64,000 nucleotides of DNA from Protula sp. h YS-2021 (lineage: Eukaryota; Annelida; Polychaeta; Sabellida; Serpulidae): positions 18,639,907 to 18,703,906 of the forward strand of contig OX457033.1 in the NCBI GenBank assembly GCA_949752745.1. The letters run 5' to 3'. The notes under the pieces are model-generated. The model saw nothing but the letters and a program-made list of their open reading frames with translations, searched no databases and had not been told where the DNA came from. Shown here piece after piece: positions 1 through 13,400 of this stretch. Positions within the stretch are counted from its first letter, which is position 1, and each line of letters begins with the position of its first letter. The translations under genes were made by a program, and so were the position numbers.

Positions 1-1090
1 GCTCACACACAGGACCACCCACACAAGCGACCAGCTCACACACACGACCACCCACACAAGCGATCAGCTCACACACAGGACCACCCACACAAGCGACCAG
101 CTCCCACACAGGACCACCATACCAGCTCACACACAGGACCACCCACGCAAGGAGCGACCACACACACAGGACCATCCACACAAGGGACCATCCACACAAG
201 GGACCACCTCACACACAGGACCACCCACACAAGCGACCAGCTCCCACACACGACCACCCACACAAGCGACCAGCTCACACACAGGACCACCCACACAAGC
301 GACCAGCTCACACACAGGACCACCCACACAAGCGACCAGCTCGCACACAGGACCATCCACACAAGCGACCAGCTCACACACAGGATCACCATACAAGGAG
401 CCACCTCACACACAGGATCACCCACACAAGCAACCAGCTCACACACAGGACCACCCACACAAGCGACCAGCTCACACACAGGACCAACCACACAAGCGAC
501 CAGCTCACACACAGGACCACCCACACAAGCGACCAGCTCGCACACAGGCCCACCCACACAAGCGACCAGCTCACACACACGACCACCCACACAAGCGACC
601 AGCTCACACACACGACCACCCACACAAGCTACCAGCTCACACACACGACCACCCACACAAGCGACCAGCTCACACACAGGACCACCCACACAAGCGACCA
701 GCTCGCACACAGGCCCACCCACACAAGCGACCAGCTCACACACAGGACCACCATACAAGCGACCAACTCACATACAGGACCACCCATACAAGGAGCCACC
801 TCACACACAGGACCACCCACACAAGCAACCATCTCACACACAGGACCACCAAACAAGCGACCAGCTCAACACACAGGACCACCCACACAAGGAGCGACCT
901 CACACACAGGACCATCCACACAAGGGACAACCTCACACACAGGACCACCCACACAAGCGACCAGCTCACACACAGGACCACCCACACAAGCGACCAGCTC
1001 ACACACACGACCACCCACACAAGCTACCAGCTCACACACAGGACCACCCACGCAAGCGGCCACCTCACACAAAACACAACCAGTACAAGT
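1..1090. repeat. 33-bp minisatellite array, left arm
   Basis: About 33 copies of a 33-bp unit with core CTCACACACAGGACCACCC followed by ACACAAGCGACCAG. Several units are shortened or altered. Because 33 is a multiple of three, long spurious open frames with 11-residue repeats arise on both strands. I do not treat them as genes. Confidence 0.9.
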
Positions 1091-1659
1091 GGCCACATCA
1101 TACACAGGAAAATCCTTCGCTCGCCGGTTTTAAAAAGTTCCTTCCGTTTGAAGAGCTTATAAATAACTTTATCTTTGAAGTAGAACCACTTGCTTTCACT
1201 CTCAGGGGTGATCCTATTTTCTCAGTTCCACTTATTCTTTAAAGAAATATCAATTCAGCTCTGAAATTCTACGGAACTGTTGCGCTGTTCTAGATATAAT
1301 AAATTCAAGGTATCACAACAATGCGCCTAGCGACAAAAAGAAACCTGCAAACATTTTTTCAACAAAGCAAAAATGTCCATCTATGTTCAGGTAAATTGCC
1401 ACACTTGTCAGTTCATGCGAATCGTCAGAAAACGAATTGTGATAAATTCTAACTTCGGTGATAATAAACCTGTTGCCATCCCGAAGTTCTTATTTCAAAG
1501 TTGAATGATATTTCTTTAAAGAATAAGTGGAACTGAGAAAATAGGATCACCCCTGAGAGTGAAAGCAAGTGGTTCTACTTCAAAGATAAAGTTATTTATA
1601 AGCTCTTCAAAACGGAAGGAACTTTTTAAAACCGGCGAGCGAAGGATTTTCCTGTGTAT

Positions 1660-3285
1660 GATGTGGCCACTTGTGCTGGTTGTGTTTTGTGTGAGGTGCC
1701 CGCTTGCGTGGGTGGTCCTTTGTGTGAGCTGGTAGCTTGTGTGGGTGGTCGTGTGTGTGAGCTGGTCGCTTGTGTGGGTGGTCCTGTGTGTGAGCTGGTC
1801 GCTTGTGTGTGTGGTCCTGTGTGTGAGGTTGTCCCTTGTGTGGATGGTCCTGTGTGTGAGGTCGCTCCTTGTGTGGGTGGTCCTGTGTGTTGAGCTGGTC
1901 GCTTGTTTGGTGGTCCTGTGTGTGAGCTGGTTGCTTGTGTGGGTGGTCCTGTGAGTGAGGTGGCTCCTTGTATGGATGGTCCTGTATGTGAGTTGGTCGC
2001 TTGTATGGTGGTCCTGTGTGTGAGCTGGTCGCTTGTGTGGGTGGGCCTGTGTGCGAGCTGGTCGCTTGTGTGGGTGGTCCTGTGTGTGAGCTGGTCGGTT
2101 GTGTGGGTGGTCCTGTGTGTGAGCTGGTCGCTTGTGTGGGTGGTCCTGTGTGTGAGCTGGTTGCTTGTGTGGGTGGTCCTGTGTGTGAGGTGGCTCCTTG
2201 TATGGTGGTCCTGTGTGTGAGCTGGTCGCTTGTGTGGGTGGTCCTGTGTGCGAGCTGGTCGCTTGTGTGGGTGGTCCTGTGTGTGAGCTGGTCGCTTGTG
2301 TGGGTGGTCCTGTGTGTGAGCTGGTCGCTTGTGTGGGTGTTCGTGTGTGGGAGCTGGTCGCTTGTGTGGGTGGTCCTGTGTGTGAGGTGGTCGCTTGTGT
2401 GGGTGGTCCTGTGTGTGAGCTGGTCGCTTGTGTGGGTGGTCCTGTGTGTGAGCTGGTAGCTTGTGTGGGTGGTCGTGTGTGTGAGCTGGTCGCTTGTGTG
2501 GGTGGTCGTGTGTGTGAGCTGGTCGCTTGTGTGGGTGGGCCTGTGTGCGAGCTGGTCGCTTGTGTGGGTGGTCCTGTGTGTGAGCTGGTCGCTTGTGTGG
2601 GTGGTCCTGTGTGTGAGCTGGTCGCTTGTGTGGGTGGTCCTGTGTGTGAGCTGGTTGCTTGTGTGGGTGGTCCTGTGTGTGAGGTGGCTCCTTGTATGGT
2701 GATCCTGTGTGTGAGCTGGTCGCTTGTGTGGGTGGTCCTGTGTGCGAGCTGGTCGCTTGTGTGGGTGGTCCTGTGTGTGAGCTGGTCGCTTGTGTGGGTG
2801 GTCCTGTGTGTGAGCTGGTCGCTTGTGTGGGTGGTCGTGTGTGGGAGCTGGTCGCTTGTGTGGGTGGTCCTGTGTGTGAGCTGGTCCCTTGTGTGGATGG
2901 TCCTGTGTGTGTGGTCGCTCCTTGCGTGGGTGGTCCTGTGTGTGAGCTGGTATGGTGGTCCTGTGTGGGAGCTGGTCGCTTGTGTGGGTGGTCCTGTGTG
3001 TGAGCTGATCGCTTGTGTGGGTGGTCGTGTGTGTGAGCTGGTCGCTTGTGTGGGTGGTCCTGTGTGTGAGCTGGTCGCTTGTGTAGGTGGTCCTGTGTGT
3101 GAGTTGGTTGCATGTGTGGGTAGCCCTGTGTGTGAGGTAGTCCCTTGTATGGGTGGTCCTGTGTGTGAGATGGCTGCTTGTATGGGTGGTCCTGTGTGTG
3201 AGCTGGTCGCTTGTGTGGGTGGTCCTGTGTGTGAGCTGGTCGCTTGTGTGAGCTTGTGTGAGCTGGTCGCTTGTGTCGCTTGTGT
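1660..3285. repeat. 33-bp minisatellite array, right arm (inverted)
   Basis: The same 33-bp unit as at the window start, but in reverse orientation (core GGTGGTCCTGTGTGTGAGC). About 48 units are present. The open frame 2198-3400 and the antisense frame 3113-1626 across it are repeat artefacts. Confidence 0.9.
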
Positions 3286-4828
3286 AGGCGTTAAAACCCT
3301 TTATTCCTGTATTGTCTCTACAATAGGCAGGGAGAGACTAGTTTGCTGCTACTGTTTTCTACAATGTTGTTATTGTCAAATTATAGTCACCATTATTTAA
3401 AAACTTTTTTCAGCACCCATTGCCACATTTGTAAATTGTCAAATCAGTTAGGGTTAGGGTTATTTGGTTTGATATTGGAAGCTGTGTTTTTGATGCCCCT
3501 TTCTAAAATAAGGAACTATCAAGAATTGGTTTCACTGTAAAATGTATGTTCAAACTCCAATGCTATATTGGCAAATTTACGCATCAGTTTGAATTAGGGT
3601 AAACGCCGTAAAGAAACATGCCCCTAATCATGGCTTATGGTTGTATTTCTTTCCTGAGAATAGAGCATTTTTCTGCAAACTCAGAACTAAGTACTCCTCT
3701 ATAACAGTTTCTGAGCACGTTTGATAAAAGCTTAGCAATATTTACTACCTTATATTCTTCAGCGCCAGTGCAAATACTCGATTGTAGAGAATCTACGAAT
3801 TCACCGGCAGAGATATACCGATTAAGTGTATTTGTTAGAAGAGAATGAAGTACTGCTGGATGAAGGCAAAGTACTACTGACGAAAGTAAATTTTCCTACA
3901 GCGCTGACAATAAGGCTTCGAGTGACGTCCTCAAGTAGCCATTTTTACCACCAATGATCTTCTTTTTTCATCAGCCTTGTGGCCTGATTTGAAGTTCTCT
4001 CGTATATCACAGAAAAGCCTTTCTTATCGTCAGCAAAAAGAGTAAACTAATCATCATAAACTAAACCATAGTATGTCTTTATTCATTCATCAATTACGTT
4101 TCATTATTTGTACTCTTTATTAAAATCGTACAATTACACCATAGTTAATCACGCGTGTGATATTCAATACTACAGAGCAGCTCGTTTTAAACCTTGATGA
4201 AATCTGGGCAAATAAAAGTTAAAAAGAATTAAGAAGCACGGGGTGAAATCTTGGATGTTACTATTTGAGCTTTTTAATGTAGTGCTGAGTTTAAGTCAAA
4301 AACATTTCTTGGTCTGTCAACAATATATATTTTTTCAATATGTAAATACCTAGCATATAGATTATGCAAACATGATTTCACAATACTATAAGAATATGAA
4401 TGGTGAGTACCGCAATTAAAACTTTCATTGTTTTAGTTGCATTATAAGTTTTCCCTAGACTCTCTAGAGAATGGCTGTCAGTAAAAAAACAGAAAACGAA
4501 TTACTAAAACAGGAATGTAAAGATCCGAGTAAATTAAAAGAGTCCAACGATTTGATAGTTTTCTACCAAGCTGTTTCATCTCGGATTTTGGATATATGGC
4601 ATGTTTTCGTTCCACCGTAGTGTTTAAATACATGTCTGGGTGTTAAATTCCCGTTTCATTTGTCACCAAATAAATCTAATGAATTAACAGAAATAATTTA
4701 CTTCAGATATGGCTGTTTTCAGTGCAAGTGCTGAAAAGAAAGCAATGTCCTGAAAAGCAGGTTTGCTAAACATCCTTGGCAGGATGGATGAAAACGTGGA
4801 GGATTGGGGGGTGGGGGAATAAGTCGAA

Positions 4829-4928
4829 GTAGAAGAAGAAAAAGAAGAGGAAGAAATAGGAGGATGAGAAGAAGAAGAAGAAGAAGAAGAAGAAGAAGAC
4901 GAAGAAGGAGGAGGAGAAGAAGAAGAAA
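4829..4928. repeat. (AGA)n microsatellite
   Basis: Purine-only tract of AGA/AGG triplets on the plus strand. It produces an Arg-rich plus frame and a Ser-rich minus frame, neither of which looks like a gene. Confidence 0.9.
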
Positions 4929-5574
4929 CGAAGATCAAGCTAAGGGATGGAGCATTTGCAAAAAAGAAACCGTGCAAAAAGTACTTCGTCGTGACTTCAA
5001 TGCTTTAAAAATTCCTTTGTCCTTTATTCAATGCTTTTGTAAATTGTTGATAAAGGAGAGAATCTGGTTGGTTTATAGATATATTACACTTTTTGATCTG
5101 TGCAAGACGTTAAAGTCACAACTTCTAACCTAGTAATCGCGTTCAATTTACAAAAAATATAGATGTTGAGTTTGTGACATAACTAATTATACCTCATTTC
5201 TACAAATGTATGAAGTATATATTACATAAGAATCTTTGTTTGTGATGCAATATCAGAGCACAGTGAATTCCAGTTAAGATTTCTCAAATCCTAGATGAAA
5301 CAGTTTTCCAGAAAAGCCGAGCTTTAATAGAGACTCAAACACTATATTGATTTAATTTACTCTGTTTTATCTGAAAAGCCATGGAATGACGACTGTAAAA
5401 TTTTGAGCCACAGCTTTATTTTCAGATACTACTGAAATCGATTTTGGCCAATATCATTCAAAGTACATTTTAAGCCAAAGAATTCAAATTTTCTTCATTT
5501 TTATATGTTAAAATTTTTATTCGTTTAAAGGCGATTTCTGTGTTAATGTTGTTAATGCAACAAAAAAGTAATCG

Positions 5575-5940
5575 ATGAATTACGATAGTCTGAAGGCGGG
5601 GGTATTGGAGGAGGCGTTGACTATACCCTTTGAATTTGCTTCCACAAGAGACGACTTACACTAAATAAATATATAAATATTATATATTACGAATATTATA
5701 TAAATATATATAAATATTACGAATATATATATATTACGAATATTGTATAAATATATATAAATATATATATATAAATTAAATATATATTAAATATATAAAA
5801 TATTATATAATATATAAATATTATGAATTACGATAGTCTGAAGGCGGGGGGAGGAGCGGGGGTATTGGAGGAGGCGTTGACTATACCCTTTGAATTTACT
5901 TGCACAAGAGACGACTTACACTAAATAAATATATAAATAT
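5575..5940 (+). repeat. Direct duplication of ~110 bp flanking AT-rich spacer
   Basis: The segment beginning GAATTACGATAGTCTGAAGG occurs at about 5577 and again at about 5824. Both copies continue through a shared stretch ending ACTAAATAAATATATAAATATTA. Between them is about 140 bp of TATAAATA-rich DNA. The second copy has a small insertion of G-rich sequence. Confidence 0.8.
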
Positions 5941-7325
5941 TACAAACGTGGTTAAAACTAAGATAAAATAACTAGGGCTTTTGTTTATTAACATTGTTAC
6001 ACAGATGCTTAGTTTTTCAGCGATTACGGAGAAATTGTCAGGGAAATAATTGGCAACATTTCCTGCCCGATGTCGAGGTAGATGACTTTTTCATGCAAAG
6101 AGGGGGTGGATATGACTGAAACAAAAGGCGATGTTGTATATAAAGTTTATTTCAGAAAATATTTAAACAAAAACACGAAAATTCTGGATCAACGATAGAC
6201 TCCACCATGGAGCGGAAAACTTGGACATTTGTTTGATCATATGTCACACAATAGCAAAACACATTACATGTTCATTAGACGTAAGCACATGCCATTGCCT
6301 TGTCATATACATCGACAAATGCTTTTATATTTCATTTCCTGTACGAAGTCTGTTGACTGTGGTATATTTAAACATTGCTTCACAGTATATCACTTGTGGA
6401 CCATCTCTCATACTTCTTAGGGTGAAAGTTCCTCTTAAAGTTTGTGGAAAATTATTTAGTTATTCCTTACAGCTTTTATTGTATCGAAAAGATAACATTA
6501 GAAACATAATTGTTGTTACTCTTAATGCCTCTTGGGTTTATATAATAATAACATAATATAGGAACCTTGGAAATGGTCAAAGTTTGAAATTACTGCATCA
6601 CTAACAAAATTTTAGCCGCGTTTGAACATACCACATTACATTAAACAGTGCTCTAAATTTAACATAAAAGCTAGGATAAAATTATATTTAAGTACATGTA
6701 ATAAAAATAACATTTCGTAGCAAAAGAGGCTACGAATTTGAATTATGCTAACGCTTCTCCCTCCCCTCGTGGCTTTCGGTTGCAGTAAAGCACCTTTTCT
6801 CCATGTCATGAGGTATTACTATACTACGGTTACTTTTCTTTGCCTTTTCAGAAAAACGTATTTCGTCACCCTTAATTTTCATTTCAATTAAAGTAACTAA
6901 TTTCGTTTCCGAGTTTGAAAATTCTTTTTGATAATATAAATTGCCTTAGGTCCCTTGAACTGGCCAATAAATCTAAGTCGTCAAGTCTGTCATCAAATTG
7001 TTAAGTTTGAAATTGTATAACTTTTGTTAAAACCTGAAAATAATAACACGACTTTCTTTATGAAGATATGCTATTCACTTGCGGTTATCAGACAGTGTTG
7101 TACTGTAAATTAACGCTACCCCAATGTACAAATATACGCAATTAAAAATTATGGGTCATTTGTGGGACGCTCAATTCGCATATGATATACAAATGGTCGT
7201 GCTAAGATAGCAGTGATCCTATTGTATTATTTCATTGGCTGGCATAGATCACTTTGTGGCTTGTTTCACTGTTGAACGGTCTAGGCCTGTTTATAATTAT
7301 ATTTATAGAAATGTTTGCAAAATAG

Positions 7326-7499
7326 TTACAAGCCATCACCAAACTGTTGAAAAACATCATTTATCCACTCCGAGTGACTGTTTACTCTTTCGTACAGGGA
7401 AAATCGAAGGCAATCCTGAATTGGTCCAGAGCTTACAAGTCCAAAAACATACCAGTTGCCATGGTGGTCTTCACAATTCAATGGACCTCCACTGTCGCC
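7326..7499 (-). CDS. Exon 36: protease domain with catalytic Ser and stop
   Basis: Starts GDSGGPLNC with catalytic Ser195, then [11 protein letters not shown] and [12 protein letters not shown], and stops at TAA (7328-7326). Trp215 and Gly226 of typical trypsins read as Ser here, and the 220 loop is short. Confidence 0.92.
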   Translation of the reverse strand, partial: GDSGGPLNCEDHHGNWYVFGLVSSGPIQDCLRFSLYERVNSHSEWINDVFQQFGDGL

Positions 7500-10400
7500 C
7501 TGCAAACAGCGCTAACACTTAATCACTCTCGCAGTAGAATTTAAACGGTTGCCAGTTATATAAAGTAATAACCATATTCTATTACTTTGTTGTTGTTATA
7601 ACAAAGGAAATATCAACGGATATGTGCTTATAAAATGACATTTGCCACTTACAAAACACGCATCGATGTGACTGTCTGTCTGTCCTGCACATATGTGTGT
7701 GTCTAGTACGGGAGGCTTGTAAGGCATTTGAAAAGGGAATCGGCCCCATAGGTTAGTGTAGAAAGCTTGGCAATCCGAATGCGGGATAAAGTTCAGCTTG
7801 CCTTGTCTCAATCGTCTCGCGGCTATTCCTAAACCTAAATCACACCATTCCACATGGTATCATATGTCAACGTACAGCAGTGTTTCTTTTGCACAAGTAA
7901 ACAAGAAGTATTTACTGTTAATAGGTCTAAGGTACAGAATGCTTTTTTATAATGACAAATAATAACGTTGACACTGAAAAAGATAAAATTTTAAATTGAA
8001 GACACACCGTTTTCAGGCAGCACCTGTCCCCAGCCGGTGACGTAACACCTTCTAAAGTGTGACTCGCGTAAACCAGCATGCGGCAAACATACGGGCATCA
8101 CGGTATCCTCATTGAACGTCACTGCACTGGCTAATTTGATCAAAGCTATGTCGTTTGCTATTAAGGTCAAAGAGACTGCCGCTTCAGCCCTTTGATTTGC
8201 CAAGTAGTTAGGATGAATTATGACAGCAGTGACGTCATAGACAGCGCCCTGGTCCGCACCTTGGCTCCCAATATGTACTTTGTAACTGCAAAGAACTATA
8301 GCTTAGATGAACAGAAAATATCTGAACAGTACAATTAAGTGATTTGTATATTTTAATTATACTAAGTATAATTATGTAGTTATCTCTTTAATAAAAATTA
8401 GTATATGATTGATGTCGTGTAAACATTACTGGACAAAATCTTTTACAAACACAAGCACATATCTTTTGAAGTCATTTAAATACAAGTCTGAAAAAGAATA
8501 TTGACAAGCCTCTGTAACCTTTTCTCTTTTTCCCCTCCAGTTCCAAATTTTGAATTACTGTTTGCAAAATACAAAGGGTAAAACTGAAAAGCCAAAGTAG
8601 TAATAAACGCACTCTTCATTTTCTCCAGAGATACAGTGGGCAGCTGTCAAGATCCAATGCGAATTCAACAAAGATGCACCGCAGTTATGATTTCCCTACA
8701 AATAACAAAATCAGCTAATCCATGTCTCCGACTCTTAATTAAATGGATGGATTTTCTGAAAAATATTTTAAAACAGGCATAGGGATGTGTTGTGGGCAAC
8801 TACTACTAAATATAAGTGGCATACCTTTATTCTCCGTATACAATAAATGTTGGAAATGTACCTATTCACCGATGACATCACAATGACGTCACTGTGTTTC
8901 TCTGTTTGTATAAGATTTAATGTGCGATTTCCGCTCAGTTTGTGAGAAGGCTTTGAAGAATAAACTTGAGAGATTAATTGTATATTTAAAATGTTCTGTC
9001 TAATCTAATAGGCCCTAACCCTTCCAGCACATAGCACCAGAAAGCGCCAATGTAATGCCAAAGCCACTCTGTATAGCCTGTGCTGTTTTGACGTCGTGCC
9101 ACACTATTTAATTCTGCAGCAACAGATTACTGACCTCAGCTAAAACAATGCAAGGTGTTTTAAATTGCCTGGTCTGTCTGTTGATTAGGCCTTGAATAAG
9201 AGTGTAAAATAGTTTACTTCATAACTTAATCAACTTACTGTTAATTTCAAAGCTAATAAAAATTACTTGTCATGTCTACTCAATGTGGTTGAAACGCAGA
9301 GGTATTATACGGTCAGATGGTTTATACCATGGTGTGGGCTCTTTCGAAAGTTTGTCCGTCCATCCATTCCCTGTAAGTACTGCATGCTTGAATTAAATGC
9401 TACGGCTCCGATATTGTGCATTGGATTGCAATAAAATGATCCACATGAGAAATGGCAGGAAGGCATGCTACCATTAAACTTTGGCGATTCGCCGTTTTCA
9501 CCAAGCGGTTTCCTCCAAAACTACCTCATACCACAAATTTGGATTAGATGCTATTGATGGCCACGCTTTCATTCTGCCACGTCGGCATTCACTACTTTTA
9601 TCTTTTCTGCTGTGGTATATGGATGGCATCCTTGGCCACGCCTTTATATCTGCCACATCTGTATAGCTACTTTTATCATTTCTGCCCTGGTGTATCGATA
9701 TCATCCGTTTCCACGCCTTTGTGTGGGTCATGTCGGTATTTACCACTTACGTGATTGCTGCTGTGGTGTATCGATATCATCCGTTTCCACGCCTTTGTGT
9801 GTGCCACGTTGGTATTTACTACTTACGTCATTGCTGCTGTGGTGTATCGATATCATCCGTTTCCACGCCTTTGTGTGTGCCATGCTGGTATTCACTACTT
9901 ACATCATTGCTGCTGTGGTGTATAGATGCCATCCATGGCCAAGCTTCTATGTCTGCTACGTCGCCGTTGACCACTTTACCGGCGTTTATCACTGCCTCGG
10001 GATCTTTCACGGGTCTCCCACAAACAATTCGCTCGCACGACAACGATATTATATTTTGGCATTGAGTCATGTCCCCAAATGCTGCGCCTTCAATAGAAAA
10101 TGCCTAAATATTTACAAAGGTACTACTTTCAGTGTTCATTGTATTGAAAACATATTTTCCAATACTTAAACTCAATAAAACGCAAAGCCTCGATATACCT
10201 GATAAATATATTTGATACTATAATTGATACTTGGAAATTGATCAATAAACCCTTTATTGAATCAGATGACAGTGAAGAAGATGTCGCTGGGGCAATTTAT
10301 TATTTATTACCATTCCCCGTCCGCATAGTTCTATTATTTAATCTTTCTCCTTTTATTAAAGTTAGACCTCTAGAAAGAACACAGTGGCAACTACCTTGTA

Positions 10401-13400
10401 TAATATTGGATTCAGACACATTCGTTGATACAGTAATTAGACCGATAAAATCACCATTTGCATCTCCAATGCTTACAGCCTGATATCCTATTGCTTTGTA
10501 GTAGCCTAGTTGTCTGAAATTGTTTTATAATGAATTTGTAATATGTAAAATACACAAAATATGAAGTTCAAACAACAATGAATTATACCACAAAACATAA
10601 CTGTATATGCAGTATTTTATACATGTTGAAATAGAAACAAAAGTTGTAATTCCTGATTGCAAATGATTGCTAGCGGGTGTACATAAAGGAAAACTATAGT
10701 GTCTTTGTGGTGCATATCACAAGTAGATATGCGGCGCTGTGTTCCTCTCTCTTCAGGTATCAAAAAAGTCGTGATTGCTGTGCCCTATTGCTTAATATTG
10801 CCAAACTGTGCGACAGAAAACAACGGCGAAGAGTGAAAAATATCTAATTTATGTGAAACTATCAATGTATAATAAAGCAGGAATTAAGAAAATAAAACAA
10901 CACTTGGGTTTGGAGTGATCCAGCATCCCTCCCTCAAACCTTGAGCACTGTTCGGCTCGTGCTATAAATAACTCTGCAAGATATAAAAATGAAGGGTGAT
11001 TGGAGTATGATACCTGCAGGCAACATGTGACCAACCATTATTCCAGTTTTGTTGACACACTCCGCGCAAATTGCCATTCTCCGTACCGACCGCGATAATT
11101 CCTTCGTTATCTGCAGAGCCGTGTGTGAGTAAGCGTAAGCAGTGAGCCTCATCTGAGCCTTCGCGGCACTGCCTTATTCCATCACAGCGTTGAGAGGAGG
11201 AAATGCACTCGTGTGTGGAGCACTGATACTCATCCGATGCACACGATCCTAAACATGCAAAGGAACAACTCCCATACGATGCACATGGTTCCAAATATGC
11301 AAGAGAACAACTTCCATACGAAAAATGCACCACTAAGCATTGTTGTTAAGAATTTCACAAACTCCTAATACTCCACAATTTGCATATTTGAGACATATTT
11401 ATTTTTGACATTTTCTCACCCAAATATATTTTGATGTGATACAAATATGATACAAATATCACATTTGTACCACCCTGGCTATTTATACCGTCGAATACTT
11501 ATTACCTTAATTCGTTATTAGCATAAAATTATTCCTTTTGAGACATAGAAACTATTACTAATGAATGCTTGAACTGACAGAACTGCATTGACGAGTTACT
11601 GATATGCATGTTTAATTTGAAAATACAATCGGTAACATTATAACAACAATTTCATCTAAATTATATAAACGGAAATCTGACTAGCCTTAGAACTAAGCGA
11701 AAGTAGTTCGATTTCGGGATGGTTTGATTGCCGGGGTTCGAGCATTTTTTGATGGTATATTAGTGTAAAAACATCCGTAATAATGTATCCGCAGGAAAGA
11801 ACATAAACACGACACATTTTTTATTTTTATTCATTTCGTTCGATCACTTTCATAGCAAACAAAAAAATCACATGAATACTACTATTGCTTAGCCGTAATC
11901 TGTTGCAAACCTCATAAAAATAAAGGATAAATTATTCTGAAATGCAACAGGCTAGCAAGCAATTATGTAACAGATGTTATATTGAAACAACACGTACTCT
12001 GTGCTATTCACATTTTGAAACAAAAATTGCAAGCAATTTGTGGCTCATTATAAATTGCATTTAATGCTAAGTAGATTGGAAAAATCTGCTTTGACTTCGA
12101 AAATTTTTTACATTTTTTACATTTTAAAAAGTAAATCGCGTAAATGAACTATATGAGCAGGGAAATTATCCATTATATCTTGGGAGCTCAAAAGATGGTC
12201 TGCATGTAGTTGCAAATTGCGGATTAAAGCTCGACATGAACTCTTCTGTATTAACATGTACACGTTCTAGCCCTCTACCTCAATTACAAACGTCTAGCCT
12301 CAATGAAAGCAGAATTATAATTCCTCTAATTGGAAATCACCAAATTTTGTTTGTTCAGCAGATGCGTGCTTTGTTCCAATAACCTCGGTCCTATTTTCTG
12401 GGATAAAAATAACATTGATGACTGGAAAAATTTATCTTTATATTTGCTGAGTTTGTTATGATAGATGTGAACAGAAAAAAAAATCAGTTCTGATTAAGGT
12501 GGTTCGATCCTGGGGTTCCCGTGTATTTGCACACATATAATTTAACTGACTACACACTTGTTCATTTGGCTACCTGTATTGGTATTTACGTTAATGTGTC
12601 CGTAACACTAGAATGCCTACAACCAGGGTTTTACTCTATTTGTATATCATTTAACTGACCACATTGTTGCTCATCTTGGCCGCCCTCACAGTCCACTTCG
12701 CCATCACACTGCCAGTCTAGGGGCATGCAGCGAGCCATGCTCTCACACATCCACTTATCTCTAGGGCAAACTTATAAAACAACAAAGATCAAATAGCCTA
12801 GCATATATATATAATGAAAATAGGAGGAACTATTGAAACAGGAATTTATAACGAGATATACTTTTGGACATAAAAGGATCTGCTAGTTTCGGAAAATGGA
12901 GCATGCTGACAGTGAGGATGGTGAAATTGCTCTCATTTCTATCCACCAAAATGTAGAATAAAACATGAAAAATGACAAAAGCAGAAAAGAGACTGACCGC
13001 AATGCCACTCATCGCTGTGGTCGGCGCAGTCCGCTGTAGCATCACACCGTCTAGAAATACTTATGCATTCTTTGGAGTCCGCACATTTGAAGAAAGCTCC
13101 AGATGGACAGTCTATTATAAGTTATGGAATTAAATTATATAGTTGAGTGAACGTAAAGTTTAGTCATTTTATGTCATGTTTTCATGGAGTAGTTTCATGG
13201 AGTAGTTTCTCATTTCAATCATTACAAGAATGAAGCGGAGAATTGCGGGGAAGAATTGTGCAATGTCCTGATACTCATTTATCCCGCCGAGTAATTAATT
13301 TTAAATAATTTTATAAATAAATAAAACCATGAGATTATGCTGGTTATTTCATTTGAACAATAACCCTAATCACACTTCCGTGCTTTTCAAATAATATTGG

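Larger units (their letters stand above)
1..3290. mobile_element. Foldback-like inverted repeat built from 33-bp minisatellites
   Basis: Two arms are inverted copies of each other: positions 1 to about 1252 pair with about 1508 to 2755, around a unique loop of about 255 bp. The inner 150 bp of each arm is ordinary unique sequence (for example around 1110-1250 and 1508-1650), and the outer part of each arm is the 33-bp tandem array. The right array runs on to about 3290, so the left arm probably continues about 0.5 kb beyond the window start. The arms differ by substitutions and small indels, which argues against a chimeric-read artefact. Long terminal inverted repeats made of tandem repeats are the hallmark of foldback (FB/TU-type) elements. 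No transposase or target duplication is visible. Confidence 0.55.
3291..7325. other. Intergenic; no gene recognised
   Basis: This stretch downstream of the protease gene contains only short open frames without recognisable domains. It holds a GAA-type microsatellite (4829-4928) and a duplicated segment around AT-rich DNA (5575-5940). The 3' UTR of the protease must extend into its right end, but I see no clear AATAAA just past the stop codon. Confidence 0.6.

Noticed and set aside
1..3290. Regular ~33-bp repeats resembling a CRISPR array
   Set aside because: Units are contiguous without unique spacers, and the context is an animal genome.
1626..3400. Long open frames on both strands (up to 495 codons) across the 33-bp arrays
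   Set aside because: The 33-bp period keeps any frame open; residues repeat every 11 positions and opposite strands are equally open. No promoter or domain supports a gene.
3446..3462. GTTAGGGTTAGGGTT, telomere-like
   Set aside because: Only two units in ordinary unique sequence; not an interstitial telomere of note.
9481..10169. Plus-strand open frames of up to 185 codons
   Set aside because: They are antisense to protease exon 32 and its tandem copies; the minus strand has the protease motifs.
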